Shown: piece by piece, positions 31,969-43,406 of the stretch
How positions within the stretch are numbered: position 1 is the stretch's first letter
How the letters are laid out: every line of letters starts with the position of its first letter
NCBI RefSeq assembly: GCF_000948975.2
Contig: NZ_CP059735.1
Location: forward strand, 3,348,001-3,412,000
Direction of reading: 5' to 3'
DNA length: 64,000 nt
Source of the DNA: Thalassomonas actiniarum
GTDB lineage: Bacteria; Pseudomonadota; Gammaproteobacteria; Enterobacterales; Alteromonadaceae
Program-made: the position numbers and the translations under genes
Notes under the pieces: generated by a model
The model's database searches: none
What the model saw: only the letters and a program-made list of their open reading frames with translations
What the model was told of the DNA's origin: nothing

Positions 31969-34782
31969 TTACTGGCAATAAATACCTTTGATCCGGGCAA
32001 GCAAGTCCAGATCCTGCTCGGTTAAGCGTCCGAGCTGCAACCAGTTAATAAAGTTTTGCTGTAAGTCCACAGCACCGCCGGAAGACATTTGCTCCTGCAT
32101 TAAACGCACTTGTGCCTGCATCCGATCCTGGGCCAGCTCCGCCGGCGACTCAACCCCGGCCAATATTTCCAGCTCCAGGGTCTTCTCTTTTCTGTCAACA
32201 ACGTCGGTGGCAGCCAGAACATCCTGTACTTTTTTCTGCCAAAATGCAGATAAGCCGTTTAGCTCATCAGCCGAAGTGATCTTATCTGAAGCAATTTCCG
32301 ATAAGGTATTAAACAGGGTTAACCAGGTTTGTTTTTCTTTATCTGATTTCTGCTGGTCAATCGCGGCATCTATGGCTTTTATTTGCCCTTCAACCGCATT
32401 TGCCACCGCCTTGATCACAGGTTTAATTGACACCACTTGCTCTAACAAGGCCTGAGTTTTTTGCTTAACCGCAGACAAAGCCGACAACTCTTGTGCCTGT
32501 GCAAACTCCGCCGTTAAGCTTTGCAGTTGGGCCTCAAATTCAGCCTGCTGAGCGGATTGCGCCTGCTGTTGCTCATTTTTTAGCAAGTCGCGTTTCTTGA
32601 ACAACTCGTCGTTTACGGCACGAAAACGTTGCCATAGTTTATTTTCTTCACGAGGTCCGGCATAACCGACATTACGCCATTTGCCCTGAATCCCCTTAAC
32701 CTGCTCAATCGCAGCATTGATATCGCCGCCCTCTTCTGTTGCCGTAAGTTGGGCCTGGGCTTTTTCAATCAGAGCGGTTTTTTCAGCGATATTATCATGG
32801 TGGAATTCACGTATCGCCGACTTTAATGGCTGTAGTGCCTGGGTATAGTCATGCAATAAACTTTTATATTTCGCCCGGTCGACTTCTCCGGTACCTTGCC
32901 ATTGATGATTGAGTTTATTTAACTGGGCATCGAGGTGTTTAAAATCCACCGGCGTTTTTTCCAGCTCGGCAGACATGGCTTTTGCCTGCTCAATGATCTC
33001 CATTCTTTTGACCAGATTTTGCTCTCGCAGGTTTTCCTGCTCGGCAAAATATAACCGGCACGGCGCAAAAGCCTGCTCTACCGCCTGGTTAAAATCATGG
33101 TTTAAGCTTTTGTCCAACTCTTCGTCGGCATGGCCTAATGAATTCCATACTTTACGGTACTGCTTGATTTTCGCCGCCAGCTCATTGGGGTTATCTATCG
33201 GTTGTTCGATCAGCTGTTTCACTTCATCGAGCAATTGTTGCTTTCTTGGTGTGGCAATATAGTGTTCCCAGTCGCTAAGCTCGGCAATTTTCTCACTGAC
33301 CTGATCAAAGTCTCTTTGCAGTCTGTGCTGCTGGCTGGCGGACAAACGCTCGAAATTGCCTTTAATACGTTTAAATACGCCAAAAGAAGCTTTATATTTA
33401 CCGCTGGCCAAGAGACGTTTCAGCTCCGGCATCTTCTTCTGTACCTGCCGGAAAAGCCCTTGCTGCTCTTGCTGCAAAGGTTTTAAACCACTGCGCCAGT
33501 GCTGGGATAATTCCTGATAGGCGGCCTTGATAGATTCAGGTAAAACGTCGTCCGCCTGTTTCTCCGTGGTCTTCCATTCCTGCAGCCAGGCATCGAAGAT
33601 TGGCTGACGTTCATTAAGCTCTTCTATGGTTTGCGGTAAGGCCAGCTGGGAGAGCCGGGAAATTAAATGGGTGGCATCACTCACCGACTGGGCGATCACT
33701 GGCAATTTAGTCAGCTTGGCCTGCTGCTGACGGATAGTTTTCTGATAATCAGCAATCTCTTGCCCGTTCAGTATCGAAGCAGCAATCTTGTCATTTAATG
33801 CGGTCAGTTTATTGGCAAATTCACTTTCATCCAGTGCGCTGTTTTCAAAAACTGCTGTGGTTAACGTCTGGCTTAACGCATTAATTTCCTGAGCAAAGGT
33901 GTCTTTGGCAATTTGCTTATTTTTTTGCAGCTCTTTTTCGATCAGCGACTGCTGGTAGGCTTCTTCTTTCGGGGCAAAAATTTTCACCAGCTGATTAGTA
34001 ATGGTTTGATATTTTTCAGCAAAGCCGGCCTGCTCTTCACCGGTCAAACAAGCAAGGTCATCTTGCACAGCCTGCCATTCATTTTGCAGCAGTTCCCGCT
34101 TACTGAGCACCTGCTCGTAATCGGTAATATCTTTTAGCGCCAAGAGTTTGGATAATAATAACTGCACCTGTTTTTTCACTTTAGCCGGCTTTTGAGCAAG
34201 CTCAGTTATCTGGTTGATTTTATCCGTGATTAATTGACTGACCTCATCATTGACCGCCTTTTTCAGGAATTTTTCCAATACTGCGGTTTCCCCGGTTTGT
34301 TCAACAAAGAATAGTTGTACCTGGGGGTTTTGCTTTTGGACAAACAGCTGTTGCATCAACTGGGGTTTATTGATCTTTTTATAAAGTTCAATGATGAGAT
34401 CTGCATCGCTTTCTTTATGCAGCCAGGGCTCAAGCATGGCCACCGTTGCCTGCTCCTGGAGAAAAGTAATTTTAGTCTCGCTCGATAATTTCAGCTCATG
34501 CTGGTCTTGCAGCATTAAGCTTATTTGCTGACGGGCAAATTCTTTCACCTTGGCATGGGAATTATGCTCACTGGCATTTTGCCAGTGAGTAAAATCGGCG
34601 AGTTTTATCAGGGCGGCACGGCGCACCAGCTCATGTTCGTCTTCATTCAGCAGCTGAAGGAGAATTTCCTGATCTTGGCTATTTGCAGCAGTTAAGTCTT
34701 CACTGATCGCCGTGATCCTGATTGTACTGTCCTTGTGCTGCCATCTGGCCTTGTTTGCTTTAAATAGTTTGGAAAAAATCAT
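31969..34782 (-). CDS. DUF349-domain protein
   Basis: 937 residues, almost entirely charged, Gln/Lys/Glu-rich helix. Several DUF349 units are visible as three-helix repeats with a W-x-x-x-G signature and following LW/F residues: around 555-640 (VWNSLGHADEELDK), 645-690 (QWQGTGEVDRAKYK) and 720-770 (KWRNVGYAGPREENKLWQRF). The N-terminal 60-120 residues resemble HEAT-like repeats. Function is poorly known; some relatives are involved in cell-wall or stress phenotypes. Its start overlaps the yeaC stop by 4 nt (ATGA), so the two are translationally coupled. Confidence 0.88.
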   Translation of the reverse strand: MIFSKLFKANKARWQHKDSTIRITAISEDLTAANSQDQEILLQLLNEDEHELVRRAALIKLADFTHWQNASEHNSHAKVKEFARQQISLMLQDQHELKLSSETKITFLQEQATVAMLEPWLHKESDADLIIELYKKINKPQLMQQLFVQKQNPQVQLFFVEQTGETAVLEKFLKKAVNDEVSQLITDKINQITELAQKPAKVKKQVQLLLSKLLALKDITDYEQVLSKRELLQNEWQAVQDDLACLTGEEQAGFAEKYQTITNQLVKIFAPKEEAYQQSLIEKELQKNKQIAKDTFAQEINALSQTLTTAVFENSALDESEFANKLTALNDKIAASILNGQEIADYQKTIRQQQAKLTKLPVIAQSVSDATHLISRLSQLALPQTIEELNERQPIFDAWLQEWKTTEKQADDVLPESIKAAYQELSQHWRSGLKPLQQEQQGLFRQVQKKMPELKRLLASGKYKASFGVFKRIKGNFERLSASQQHRLQRDFDQVSEKIAELSDWEHYIATPRKQQLLDEVKQLIEQPIDNPNELAAKIKQYRKVWNSLGHADEELDKSLNHDFNQAVEQAFAPCRLYFAEQENLREQNLVKRMEIIEQAKAMSAELEKTPVDFKHLDAQLNKLNHQWQGTGEVDRAKYKSLLHDYTQALQPLKSAIREFHHDNIAEKTALIEKAQAQLTATEEGGDINAAIEQVKGIQGKWRNVGYAGPREENKLWQRFRAVNDELFKKRDLLKNEQQQAQSAQQAEFEAQLQSLTAEFAQAQELSALSAVKQKTQALLEQVVSIKPVIKAVANAVEGQIKAIDAAIDQQKSDKEKQTWLTLFNTLSEIASDKITSADELNGLSAFWQKKVQDVLAATDVVDRKEKTLELEILAGVESPAELAQDRMQAQVRLMQEQMSSGGAVDLQQNFINWLQLGRLTEQDLDLLARIKGIYCQ

Positions 34783-35078
34783 AAATCGGAAAACCTGGCT
34801 ATAGTGTTATCGTCTGAGCTGCTCTCAGACTCGGATTGACTGAACTCTTTTTTTAATTCTCGCTTTGTTTTCGTCACTATCTGGCCATCGTTGCCGACGC
34901 TCATAAACTCTGTGGCATTTAAGCGACGGGACTGATACGCCATAGAAATTTGTAAAGCCGATTCCTGCTGGGCACTGTCTACGGGCGTGCCTTCAGGCCA
35001 TTTGCCCGTCTCTGCCGCGCATTTAAGCCTGAGGTACATTTCATGACTAAGATTGTCAACTAACTGTAATAATTCCAT
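34779..35078 (-). CDS. yeaC: YeaC-like DUF1315 protein
   Basis: 99 residues. The YeaC/DUF1315 pattern is clear: an N-terminal helix (LLQLVDNLSHEMYLRLKCAAETGKWPEG) and an IxMAYQSRRL-type segment, with a low-complexity Ser/Asp tail. Function unknown. It overlaps the DUF349 gene by 4 nt and is 3 nt from the zinc-ribbon gene, so the three form one operon. Confidence 0.85.
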   Translation of the reverse strand: MELLQLVDNLSHEMYLRLKCAAETGKWPEGTPVDSAQQESALQISMAYQSRRLNATEFMSVGNDGQIVTKTKRELKKEFSQSESESSSDDNTIARFSDL

Positions 35079-35081
35079 AGG

Positions 35082-35405
35082 TTACTTAGTATTTCGCTTT
35101 AAAATAATTAATCGTATGCGGATGAAAATATAAAGAATAAAACCAACAGCCGTGCTGGTCATGGCCGCCGTATGTTGCCAACTGCCCGGGTGAACATCCT
35201 GCCAGAACATAAACAGGAAACCGCCACAGAAAAGTAGCATGGCAATAAATGAATAATTCATCAATGTTTGCGACTTTTTAATACGGTTAATGCGCTTGAT
35301 GGAATTAAGCTGCTCCTGGTTACTCAGATCGACATCGCAATGCGAGCAGGTCTTTGCTTTATCTGATATTTTCTTATTACAACTCGGACAATTAATAACG
35401 GCCAT
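35082..35405 (-). CDS. Zinc-ribbon membrane protein
   Basis: 107 residues. An N-terminal zinc ribbon with two CxxC pairs (CPSC and CSHC, residues 7-23) is followed by a short basic stretch and two membrane helices (about 50-70 and 80-100). Function unknown. First gene of the operon with yeaC and the DUF349 gene. Confidence 0.8.
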   Translation of the reverse strand: MAVINCPSCNKKISDKAKTCSHCDVDLSNQEQLNSIKRINRIKKSQTLMNYSFIAMLLFCGGFLFMFWQDVHPGSWQHTAAMTSTAVGFILYIFIRIRLIILKRNTK

Positions 35406-35442
35406 AACTATCTCACATAAAAAATGAGTTAATATTTTACCT

Positions 35443-35468
35443 AAAAAAAACGCCCTTGCGGGCGTTTT
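35443..35468 (-). terminator. Terminator of the alanine symporter gene
   Basis: AAAACGCCC / GGGCGTTTT with a 4-nt loop; on the minus strand a run of eight T follows. About 70 nt after the symporter stop. Confidence 0.9.
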
Positions 35469-35537
35469 ATGTCAATTTATTTTGAAAAATCTAAATTAAC
35501 TTGTGCGATAAAGCATTTTTCACTGGCAATCGCTCAG

Positions 35538-37076
35538 TTATGCTTTTTCTTCAACCAAATCACTGCTGACGGTTGATGCACTATCGCTCACCGGCGCTGA
35601 ATTTTTCTTTTTCATCCACAGGTCCGCATTCTTGATGCCAAGCTTTTCCGGATCAAAGGTGATTTTATCGACCCCGGCTTTTCTTTGCCGTTCGTAATCT
35701 TTTAACGCTTTAATCGCCGGTTTCGACATAAAGAAGATGATGATGATACCGATTATATTCAACCAGGCCATCATACCAACCCCGATATCCCCCATGCCCC
35801 AGGCAATATCGGCCGCTTTTACCGTACCGTAGAAGGTGGCGGTCATGATGATCACTTTCAGCAGGAAGTTCAGCGCAGGTACTTTCAGGGTGCGGCGAAT
35901 GTAATAAACATTATTTTCCGCGATAAAGTAATAAGCCAAAATAGTGGTGAAGGCAAAGAAGAATAAGGCAATCGCAATAAAAGGCTTGCCTACGCCGGTA
36001 AAGATACTGTCAACCGCCATCTGGGTATAAACCGGGCTGTTGGCGGCAATATCGGCGGCCAGGTTTTGCACGATAAAGGCATCGCCAGCACCGTGAACAT
36101 TGTAGGCTCCTGTGATTAAAATCATAAAAGCGGTCGCTGAACAGACGAATAAAGTATCGATATACACGGAAAAAGCCTGCACCAGGCCCTGTTGCGCCGG
36201 ATGATCGACTTCAGCTGCGGCTGCGGCATGAGGGCCGGTACCCTGGCCGGCTTCATTGGAGTAAACCCCGCGTTTTACCCCCCAGCCGATAGCGGCGCCG
36301 ACACCGGCCATAGGTGTGAAGGCATCGCCAACAATCAGCATCACAATACCCGGCAACTGATCAATATGTAAGAAGATGATCACTAGGGCAATAATGATAT
36401 AAGCCAGCGCCATAAAAGGCACCACCACCTGGGTGAAATGCGCGATACGCTTTACGCCGCCAAAAATAATGAAACCCAGCAACATCACGATAGCCGTGGC
36501 AGTGAACACTTTGGCATAACTGATATCCCCAAGGAAAGTACTGATAGTACCGCCGCCGCCAAAGGCGCTTTCAATCGCTGAGCCGATACCGTTAGACTGC
36601 ACCATAGGCAATAACACGCCACAGGCAAGGATAGTGGCAATGGCAAAGATCCAGGCATACCATTTCTGTCCCATGGCTTTTTCAATATAATAAGCCGGAC
36701 CACCGCGATACTGACCGTCACTTTCTTCTTTAAAGATTTGCGCGTTGGTGGACTCGATGTAAGCGGTAGCCGCACCGAAGAAGGCTACAATCCACATCCA
36801 AAAAACCGCACCCGGGCCGCCAAAGCCAATGGCAGCGGCAACACCGGCGATATTACCCGTACCTACGCGACCGGAAAGAGATACCGATAATGCCTGGAAA
36901 GAAGAAATGCCCTGCTCAGAGCTTTTGCCTGAAAGCAGTAAACGTACCATTTCTTTAAAGTGACGAATCTGGACAAAGCGGGTTAAAACAGAGAAGAACA
37001 GCCCTGCCCCTAAACATAAATAAATGAGCGCATTACTCCAGATCACTCCATTTATTGTGTTAACTAACTCTTGCAC
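35538..37076 (-). CDS. Sodium:alanine/glycine symporter (AGCS family)
   Basis: 512 residues, about 11 membrane helices. The AGCS signature is visible in the first third: SFQALSVSLSGRVGTGNIAG, then GGPGAVFWMW and ESTNAQIF, and GGPAYYIEKAMG. It imports alanine or glycine with Na+. An alanine dehydrogenase and an Lrp regulator are encoded 10 kb away. The upstream region lacks a glycine riboswitch, which some AGCS genes have. Monocistronic with its own terminator. Confidence 0.93.
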   Translation of the reverse strand: MQELVNTINGVIWSNALIYLCLGAGLFFSVLTRFVQIRHFKEMVRLLLSGKSSEQGISSFQALSVSLSGRVGTGNIAGVAAAIGFGGPGAVFWMWIVAFFGAATAYIESTNAQIFKEESDGQYRGGPAYYIEKAMGQKWYAWIFAIATILACGVLLPMVQSNGIGSAIESAFGGGGTISTFLGDISYAKVFTATAIVMLLGFIIFGGVKRIAHFTQVVVPFMALAYIIIALVIIFLHIDQLPGIVMLIVGDAFTPMAGVGAAIGWGVKRGVYSNEAGQGTGPHAAAAAEVDHPAQQGLVQAFSVYIDTLFVCSATAFMILITGAYNVHGAGDAFIVQNLAADIAANSPVYTQMAVDSIFTGVGKPFIAIALFFFAFTTILAYYFIAENNVYYIRRTLKVPALNFLLKVIIMTATFYGTVKAADIAWGMGDIGVGMMAWLNIIGIIIIFFMSKPAIKALKDYERQRKAGVDKITFDPEKLGIKNADLWMKKKNSAPVSDSASTVSSDLVEEKA

Positions 37077-37600
37077 ATGTAACTCCCAACATATTTGTGA
37101 TTAAATTTTTTGTTATTGTGAATATCGTTTTTATAGGTTGGCATTAGCTTATCATAAATTTTCTCAAGAAAACCGCTGCCGGGCATTTTTATCTGAGCTC
37201 TGGCCGGGATTTATTGGCTCTAGCCCTATGCCGTTACTTTAAGCGGTTAAAGAGCAAACAAAAATGGCAAAATTAACGTACTACTCGATGCTCACTATGC
37301 TTCGAAGTGGTAAATAATAATATGGCGCGAAATTATCCATAGAACTGGATGATAGTGATAATCACAGAGTTTTATTAGTATTAGCCCGGCACTTCGATAT
37401 TATGGCCGGGTAGATTCCAACACTTTGGGGCTGGTCTGCATTCTAATTGGAGAAATTGGATTCGGAGAAGTTGTCGGCCCTGTTTTTATTTTACGGGCAT
37501 CCCCTAGTCAACTCATTGAAATTAAATAATTAATACTTTTAAACATATCCAAGCACAAAAAAGCCAACATAAATGCTGGCTTATCAAGTTTATAACATGG
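37077..37600. other. 524-nt intergenic region
   Basis: It contains the promoter of the symporter gene, a weak stem CCCGGC/GCCGGG (37385-37411), and the PEP-CTERM gene's terminator at 37557-37582. No open reading frame of note. The middle part is noticeably AT-rich. Confidence 0.5.
37557..37582 (-). terminator. Terminator of the PEP-CTERM gene
   Basis: Stem AAGCCA-CAT / ATG-TGGCTT (one mismatch pair, 2-nt loop) with a T-run on the minus strand, 19 nt after the stop. Confidence 0.75.
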
Positions 37601-38272
37601 TTATGATTTTTTACAACGCCGCAGACCTAAGCCCATTAGCCCTAGCCCCAAAATAGCTAAAGTACCCGGCTCAGGTACTTCACTGACATTACCGCCAACA
37701 ACATCACCGTCACGAACAAACCAGGCGTAATTCATGTAGCGACTTTTATCTGTAGGGCTATTATTTTGATATCCAGTATTCATCTGAAAATACTGAGCAT
37801 GAGCTTGACCCCAAGTATCATTTACGGGCCTGAACGACCAATAACTGCCCCAAGCGATATTTTTAAACAGCTTTACATTATCTAAGCCAGCACCGGTTGC
37901 TTCAGAGATGTTCTGACCATATTCTAAACCAAAGTTTTCATAGAAAAGGTGCCCCAATTCGCTTTCTCGACAATAGGTTCCATCACAAAATGTGCCATCC
38001 TCCGATAGAGCATCATATAAACGCCAATCATCATAGCCACCATACACTAAGTTATCAGCTCTGGTTTTAGCTTCATACCAAGTCATTTTACCATTAATAT
38101 GAGAGCCGGATGACCACGCATAATTAGCATCCTGCATCCAGGTGATGTCTAAAACATCGTCATAAACCATGCCGCCATCTCGAAGAAACAAACCGGCATT
38201 CGCCTGACTTGTGACTGTAAAGGCCGTAAGTAAAAGACCTGCCTTAATAACGTTTTTAATTTGTACTTTCAT
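37601..38272 (-). CDS. PEP-CTERM sorting-domain protein
   Basis: 223 residues. An N-terminal signal peptide (about 1-26), a mature domain with a DUF1566-like pattern (WMQDANYAWSSGSHINGKMT, then ADNLVYGGYDDWRL and NYAWFVRDGDVVGG), and a C-terminal PEP-CTERM signal: PEPGTLAILGLG, membrane helix, then a basic tail RRCKKS. The tag is recognised by an exosortase that anchors or releases proteins at the surface, often with exopolysaccharide loci. No exosortase is in this window. The gene is more AT-rich than its neighbours. Monocistronic. Confidence 0.88.
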   Translation of the reverse strand: MKVQIKNVIKAGLLLTAFTVTSQANAGLFLRDGGMVYDDVLDITWMQDANYAWSSGSHINGKMTWYEAKTRADNLVYGGYDDWRLYDALSEDGTFCDGTYCRESELGHLFYENFGLEYGQNISEATGAGLDNVKLFKNIAWGSYWSFRPVNDTWGQAHAQYFQMNTGYQNNSPTDKSRYMNYAWFVRDGDVVGGNVSEVPEPGTLAILGLGLMGLGLRRCKKS

Positions 38273-38447
38273 TTTAGGTACTTCCTATATTTATCCTATT
38301 GATAAATAAGCATAAACAATACCAAAAACACAAAACCATAACATCCACCCTGCAAGCTATTGATATTATTGCATTAATTATTTTAAGCTTTGTTATCTAT
38401 TAAACAGCGTCAATAACCTGTCAGAAAGTGATACAAAACAACAGGTT

Positions 38448-38478
38448 AAAAAAAAGCCAGCGTTTACGCTGGCTTTTT
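38448..38478 (-). terminator. Terminator of the carboxypeptidase gene
   Basis: AAAAAGCCAGCG / CGCTGGCTTTTT with a 4-nt loop, continuing T-run on the minus strand, 22 nt after the stop. Confidence 0.9.
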
Positions 38479-38500
38479 AGATAACTCAATTGCATACCAA

Positions 38501-39628
38501 TTAGCGCAAATCATCAACCACATGATAAATAGTGGTAAGTACGTCACGGCCAAGCAGGCTGCTACGTTCATCTGACCAACCAACGATGTGATCCGGCAAT
38601 AAGGCATTATCCTTAAACGGCATCTCGATAGTAAAGGCCAAACAGTCAAACTGCTCCCCTACCCAGTTGGTCGCTACCGTCATATTGGCTTTACCCGGCT
38701 CATCTTTGTCATAACCCACTTCATCCTGGAATTCCGGGGTGATGGCAATCAGCATTTTCTTGAACTGCTCTTCCAGGGCTTTATTACGCTCGTCGTAAGA
38801 CGGGTTACCTTCACAACCGGCAACAAAGTTATAAGGTAGGGCTTCATCGCCGTGAATGTCCAGGAACATATCTACGCCGATTTCCAGCATCTGCTCACGT
38901 ACCAGGTAAACTTCCGGGCTGCGCTCCATGGTCGGCTCTAACCATTCACGGTTAAGGTTGGCGCCCACCGCATTGGTGCGCAGATGGCCGCGGTAGCTGC
39001 CGTCCGGGTTCATGTTAGGCACAACATAAAATACGGCTTTGTCGAGTAAGGCACGGGCAACGCCGTCGTCTTCATCAAGCAAACGGTCCAGGAAACCTTC
39101 CATAAACCATTCAGCCATGGTTTCGCCCGGATGTTGTCTGGCGGTTAACCAGATTTTCTTTTTACCTTTGCCTTCTTCTCCGATTTTCAACATGGTCATA
39201 TCACGGCCATCGATGGTTTGACCCAACAGCAGCATCTGACAATCGATATCCATTTGTGCACTTTGGATCAAGTCCTGGTGACGCTCATAGCTGTAAGGCG
39301 CGAAATAAGCAAAATACACGGAATCAAATTCAGGCGTGAAAGTGATGGTAAGTTTTTCACCGTCAAATTCGGTCGGAACCCTGAACCAGTGCTCGCGATC
39401 ATAGGAGGCCACGGCCTGGTAATCGTCCCAGCCTTCCACATAGGCTGATTTTCCGGCATTGGTTAAATGAATAACATGCTCAACATGATCATTGTTATGA
39501 AGTTTAAAATGAAACCACTGATAAAATTCCGACTGGTTGTCTTTGTTGATCTCCAGCTGAACATTACCTGGGGAAGTTGCGTCGATGACTTTGATATTAC
39601 CACTGTCAAAATTGGCGGTTATTTGCAT
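38501..39628 (-). CDS. M14-family zinc carboxypeptidase
   Basis: 375 residues from ATG 39628 (MQITANFDSG); a longer reading from 39670 adds 14 residues of non-conserved sequence. An N-terminal beta domain (about 1-120) precedes the catalytic domain, as in cytosolic carboxypeptidases of the AGBL/CCP group. Zinc ligands HPGE (H and E) and the later DIHGDE His, and the catalytic Glu in FTIEMPF, are intact. There is no signal peptide, so it is cytosolic. Bacterial members remove C-terminal residues; natural substrates are unknown. Confidence 0.88.
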   Translation of the reverse strand: MQITANFDSGNIKVIDATSPGNVQLEINKDNQSEFYQWFHFKLHNNDHVEHVIHLTNAGKSAYVEGWDDYQAVASYDREHWFRVPTEFDGEKLTITFTPEFDSVYFAYFAPYSYERHQDLIQSAQMDIDCQMLLLGQTIDGRDMTMLKIGEEGKGKKKIWLTARQHPGETMAEWFMEGFLDRLLDEDDGVARALLDKAVFYVVPNMNPDGSYRGHLRTNAVGANLNREWLEPTMERSPEVYLVREQMLEIGVDMFLDIHGDEALPYNFVAGCEGNPSYDERNKALEEQFKKMLIAITPEFQDEVGYDKDEPGKANMTVATNWVGEQFDCLAFTIEMPFKDNALLPDHIVGWSDERSSLLGRDVLTTIYHVVDDLR

Positions 39629-39719
39629 AATTTTTATACTTTTATCCGAAAAGAAAGTGATAGTGTACACAAACAGGATGCAGATCAGAAGACCTGGATC
39701 AAAGAGTCAATACAAACAG

Positions 39720-40205
39720 CTAAAGCGCCCTTAAATACAGTCCGATCTCGGATGAATACCCCATAGATTTGGCGGTGATCATATTTTGTTCATCAATAAC
39801 ATAATAACTGGGATAACCCTGTACTTTAAACTGGGCTTTAACCTGCTCATTGCCCAGGGCAATGGGAAAATCCAGCCGGTGCTGGGCACTGAATTCGGCT
39901 ATTTCCTGGGCATTGGCGTAATCCAGGGCGACCGCAATCACATCCAGATCGTCATTATCCTGATAGATGCTTTGCAAATTACTGATACTGGCGTGACAAA
40001 TGGTGCACCAGGGAGCAAAAAAATAGAGTACGGTTTTTTTACCTTGCGATTTTAAACTAATGGTTTCATCCATCAAAGTCGGTAATACCGGCGCCTGCTC
40101 GGACAACTCAGTGGACCTTGGCAGCATACTGGTTTCCCTGAGCATGGAAGCCCCCTGGAAAATCGCAAAAAAGACAACGAATTGAATGGCGAGACTACGC
40201 AGCAC
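39720..40205 (-). CDS. TlpA/ResA-like thiol-disulfide protein
   Basis: 161 residues. An N-terminal hydrophobic segment (about 1-20) anchors or exports it; the thioredoxin fold follows with active site WCTIC (Cys67 and Cys70), and cis-Pro in GYPSYYVID. It presumably reduces disulfides in the periplasm. Two such fold members are in this window; this one keeps both Cys, unlike the lipoprotein at 18245. It stands between the M14 gene and serS on the same strand. Confidence 0.85.
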   Translation of the reverse strand: MLRSLAIQFVVFFAIFQGASMLRETSMLPRSTELSEQAPVLPTLMDETISLKSQGKKTVLYFFAPWCTICHASISNLQSIYQDNDDLDVIAVALDYANAQEIAEFSAQHRLDFPIALGNEQVKAQFKVQGYPSYYVIDEQNMITAKSMGYSSEIGLYLRAL

Positions 40206-40285
40206 GTGATATTCCCCTGAAAAAATACAAATTAAGTCTAAGCTGTTGTTATTGCTATATGACCCGCTTGAGAGAAAAAATATTC

Positions 40286-40324
40286 AAAAAAAATCCGTTG
40301 CAATTATATAAATTGCAACGGATT
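40286..40324 (-). terminator. Terminator of serS
   Basis: Perfect 14-bp stem AATCCGTTGCAATT / AATTGCAACGGATT with a 5-nt loop; on the minus strand it is followed by eight T. Confidence 0.95.
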
Positions 40325-40368
40325 GATTTTATTGCGCTTGCCGTAAACGCAGGCAACAAACCGGCAGA

Positions 40369-41655
<1,287 letters not shown>

Positions 41656-41662
41656 TCACGTT

Positions 41663-42058
41663 TTAATTGTTAGTAACGATAAACATCCCCAAGGCGGCCG
41701 CTAAAATGCATAACACGACATTGAGTAAAATGTTTACCATGGCTTTTAATAATTCCCCCTGCTGAATTAATAGCAAGGAGTCGAGAGAAAATGTTGAAAA
41801 GGTGGTGAACGCCCCTAAAAAGCCTATGCCGATCAGGGTTCTGTAAACAGAAACTTCTAAAATACCTTGTTCAATTAGCCCGTATAAAAATCCCATAATA
41901 AAGGAGCCGGAAATATTAACCATCAAAGTGGCAAAAGGGAATCCTTTTCCGAGCCAATTTAACACTAATTGTGAAATAAAAAAACGTAAACTGGCCCCGC
42001 AGGCACCGCCGAGAGCAACAAAAAGGTATAAAGTGGTACTATTTATAGCGTTGGTCAT
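41663..42058 (-). CDS. crcB: Fluoride exporter CrcB/Fluc
   Basis: 131 residues from ATG 42058, which overlaps the rarA stop by 20 nt. Four membrane helices, the [10 protein letters not shown] segment near the N terminus, and [12 protein letters not shown] with the family's Phe residues of the pore. Fluc channels export fluoride as dual-topology dimers. A fluoride riboswitch is not seen; the gene is embedded in a housekeeping operon. Confidence 0.95.
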   Translation of the reverse strand: MTNAINSTTLYLFVALGGACGASLRFFISQLVLNWLGKGFPFATLMVNISGSFIMGFLYGLIEQGILEVSVYRTLIGIGFLGAFTTFSTFSLDSLLLIQQGELLKAMVNILLNVVLCILAAALGMFIVTNN

Positions 42059-43406
42059 GGCTTTGCCTGTTGAGGGAGTCCAAATATTGGCGCTTTTCTT
42101 TGAGCTTGATTTCCAGCCCGCGATCGCTCGGCTGATATAAACGGGTATCGGCAATCACTTCTGGAAAATAGTTTTCACCGGCGGCAAAGGCCTGCGCCTC
42201 ATCATGGGCATAACGGTATTCGGCGCCGTGCCCCAGCTCTTTGGTAATGCTGCTGGTGGCATTTTTCAAATGGGCCGGCACATCCAGGTCCGCCGTTTGT
42301 TTTGCCAGTACCTTGGCCTGGTTAAAGGCTATATAGACGGCATTGCTTTTTGGCGCCAGAGCCAAATAAACACAGGCCTGGGCAATGGCGCGCTCCCCTT
42401 CTGCCGGTCCTACCCTATGGTAGGTATCCCAGGCATTAAGGGCCAGCTGTATTGCTCTTGGGTCGGCATTGCCGATATCTTCACTGGCGATAGCCAATAA
42501 CCGCCGGGCGACATACAGGGCATCGCCGCCGCCGGTAATAATACGGGCGTACCAGTACAGGGCGGCATCGGGATCTGAGCCGCGCACCGATTTATGAAAG
42601 GCGCTGATCATGTCATAAAAAGCATCGCCGCCTTTATCGTATAAGGCGATTTTACTGCCCGCCACCTGGGCGATAAGCTCGGCGGTGATCACCTTGACCT
42701 TGTTTTCATTGTCCGGCCCGGGTGCCGGTACGGCAATTTCAATACAGTTTTCCAGCAGGTTCAACAGCCGCCTGGCATCACCATCGCTGCGTTTTAACAG
42801 GCTTTGTCTGGCATCATCATCCAAGTTGACTTGCACCTTCTCCTGCTCCAGGGATAAGGCCCGGTTAAGCACCAATTCGAGATCTTCACTGGCAAGCCGG
42901 GTTAAGGTATAGACGCGGGCCCGGGATAATACCGCCTGGTTTAATTCAAAGGCGGGATTTTCCGTGGTGGCGCCGATAAAAATGATGGTGCCGTCTTCGA
43001 TATGGGGTAAAAACGCATCCTGCTGGCTTTTATTGAACCTGTGCACTTCATCGACAAACAATACCGTGCGCCGCTGCTGATGAATGGCTCTTTGTTTGGC
43101 GTTATCTATCGCCTGGCGAATTTCTTTAATACCAGAGGTGACCGCCGATACCCGTTCAATATCGGCATTGGCATGGCCGGCAATGATCTCCGCCAAAGTG
43201 GTTTTGCCCGTACCCGGCGGTCCCCAGAAAATCAATGAATGACAGTTACCCTGCTCTATCGCCAGACGCAGCGGCATACCCGGCGCCAAAATATGCTGCT
43301 GGCCAACATAATGCTCGAGGGTTTGCGGACGTAACCTGGCGGCTAAAGGCTTAAACTCGTCATTTTCTTCAAATCCCAGATCTAAAGTACCGTTAGCGCT
43401 GGTCAT
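42039..43406 (-). CDS. rarA: Replication-associated recombination protein RarA (MgsA)
   Basis: 455 residues. AAA+ ATPase with Walker [15 protein letters not shown] (about 60-72), Walker [11 protein letters not shown], and the C-terminal helical tetramerisation domain (about 270-430), ending in a basic tail. RarA acts at stalled replication forks. The N-terminal [18 protein letters not shown] motif is typical. Start overlaps the lolA end by 14 nt. Confidence 0.97.
   Translation of the reverse strand: MTSANGTLDLGFEENDEFKPLAARLRPQTLEHYVGQQHILAPGMPLRLAIEQGNCHSLIFWGPPGTGKTTLAEIIAGHANADIERVSAVTSGIKEIRQAIDNAKQRAIHQQRRTVLFVDEVHRFNKSQQDAFLPHIEDGTIIFIGATTENPAFELNQAVLSRARVYTLTRLASEDLELVLNRALSLEQEKVQVNLDDDARQSLLKRSDGDARRLLNLLENCIEIAVPAPGPDNENKVKVITAELIAQVAGSKIALYDKGGDAFYDMISAFHKSVRGSDPDAALYWYARIITGGGDALYVARRLLAIASEDIGNADPRAIQLALNAWDTYHRVGPAEGERAIAQACVYLALAPKSNAVYIAFNQAKVLAKQTADLDVPAHLKNATSSITKELGHGAEYRYAHDEAQAFAAGENYFPEVIADTRLYQPSDRGLEIKLKEKRQYLDSLNRQSHDQRYK

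Noticed and set aside
37077-37260. Possible glycine riboswitch in front of the AGCS symporter
   Set aside because: The conserved glycine-aptamer core sequences could not be found on the relevant strand.
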